In this document: one piece after another, positions 6,381-6,946 of the stretch
Layout: every line of letters begins with the position of its first letter
Numbering within the stretch: position 1 is the stretch's first letter
NCBI GenBank assembly: GCA_031265595.1
Contig: JAISCM010000060.1
Coordinates: 1 to 6,946, forward strand
Reading direction: 5' to 3'
Source of the DNA: Tannerellaceae bacterium
Lineage (GTDB): Bacteria > Bacteroidota > Bacteroidia > Bacteroidales > Tannerellaceae
Length of the DNA: 6,946 bases
Notes under the pieces: generated by a model
Told to the model about the DNA's origin: nothing
Seen by the model: only the letters and a program-made list of their open reading frames with translations
Databases searched by the model: none
Program-made: the position numbers and the translations under genes

Positions 6381-6946
6381 ATGAACAGGGAAAAGGCCTT
6401 GGAGCAGATAAAAAAGAATGTAGAGCGGCTGACGGTCTTCGATTCGGATGAATATAACTATATTCCTTTGCATCAAAAACCGTCGCCCTCGGCAACGGCT
6501 GTCCGCCGATTTATGCGATTGGTACAGATGGTGGTTTTTCCGGGCTTCTTTGGCTCGAAACAGGAGGCGCAGTTCGATTCTATCCAATATTATATGGGTG
6601 TTTACCTGGAGCAAATCTATGAGTTGCTCAATGAAGAGCTGTACAACAGCCTTTGCTTTGAAGCCGAAGTTTGCCCTGATGCCCGTGAGAAAGCGTCTCA
6701 AATAGCGATTTCCTTTATCAATGAAATACCGCATATTAAACACCTGCTGTCTACAGATGTAAAGGCTATGCTGGATGGCGACCCGGCTGCCAGTACGGTA
6801 AGCGAGGTTATTTTTTGTTATCCTGCCACGTTGGCTATTCTGCATCAGCGGGTGGCGCATGTTTTATTTAAGCTGGATGTGCCCATCTTGCCCCGCACGA
6901 TTACAGAGATGGCGCACTCGCTGACCGGCATCGATATTCATCCGGG
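6381..6946 (+). CDS. cysE: Serine O-acetyltransferase, N-terminal part (partial)
   Basis: The frame is open from ATG at 6381 to the window edge and gives 188 residues. The last part, with GDPAA, a CYPATLAILHQRVAH segment, LDVPILPRTITEMAHS and TGIDIHPG, closely matches the region of serine O-acetyltransferases (CysE/EpsC class) just before their left-handed beta-helix catalytic domain. TGIDIHPG is the family hallmark, and its His-containing strand leads into the acetyl-CoA-binding hexapeptide repeats, which lie beyond the window. The enzyme makes O-acetylserine from serine and acetyl-CoA for cysteine synthesis. The helical N-terminal part of about 130 residues fits the longer Bacteroidetes form. 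It begins 5 bases after the lipoprotein stop but has no evident role in signalling. The gene symbol follows the general family name; epsC is sometimes used for this subtype. Confidence 0.92.
   Translation, partial: MNREKALEQIKKNVERLTVFDSDEYNYIPLHQKPSPSATAVRRFMRLVQMVVFPGFFGSKQEAQFDSIQYYMGVYLEQIYELLNEELYNSLCFEAEVCPDAREKASQIAISFINEIPHIKHLLSTDVKAMLDGDPAASTVSEVIFCYPATLAILHQRVAHVLFKLDVPILPRTITEMAHSLTGIDIHP

Noticed and set aside
6250..6381. Search for a terminator or promoter between the lipoprotein and serine acetyltransferase genes
   Set aside because: The gap is only 5 bases, and I saw no stem-loop with a T-run or TAnnTTTG box in the preceding stretch.
6448..6705. Alternative + strand frame of 85 codons inside the serine acetyltransferase gene
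   Set aside because: It is Arg/Ser/Trp-rich without recognisable features and overlaps the real frame, which starts at 6381.
6372..6860. Long open frame on the - strand (about 162 codons) opposite the serine acetyltransferase gene
   Set aside because: The + strand frame has clear family motifs through the same region; the antisense product has no recognisable domain and is a shadow.

Overview
The window looks like a chromosomal segment from a Bacteroidetes bacterium, most likely order Bacteroidales. Three things suggest this. GC content is moderate. The starts lack Shine-Dalgarno sequences and have AT-rich leaders instead. One protein is a typical Bacteroidetes lipoprotein of tandem FN3-like modules carrying a degenerate lipobox. 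The genus cannot be fixed from sequence alone; a Parabacteroides- or Bacteroides-like source is a guess.

All seven coding regions lie on the + strand and are tightly packed, with spacings of -4, 13, 39, 9, 5 and 5 bases, so most or all may be co-transcribed. In order they are: the acidic C-terminal tail of an unidentified protein (1-97); a zinc-ribbon/FHA protein (94-612); a PP2C-type protein phosphatase (626-1432); a membrane-anchored Ser/Thr kinase with TPR-like and WG-like segments beyond the membrane (1472-3268); a TPR/Sel1-like protein with a predicted outer-membrane beta-barrel (3278-4198); a lipoprotein with four FN3-like modules and a Kelch propeller (4204-6375); and the 5' part of a serine O-acetyltransferase gene (6381 to the window end).

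The first six read as one signalling cassette: a phosphothreonine reader (FHA), eraser (PP2C) and writer (kinase), followed by proteins predicted for the periplasm, outer membrane and possibly the cell surface. The most interesting small signal is a short acidic motif, [DS]DTI[VM]L. It occurs once in the upstream tail, once in the FHA protein between its zinc ribbon and FHA domain, and once (with a looser second copy) in the kinase juxtamembrane segment. It has the pT-x-x-L form that FHA domains can bind, so it may wire these proteins together. The serine acetyltransferase looks like a metabolic neighbour and not a signalling part.

No RNA genes, CRISPR arrays, insertion sequences or clear terminators were seen. 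No stretch over 300 bases lacks a gene.
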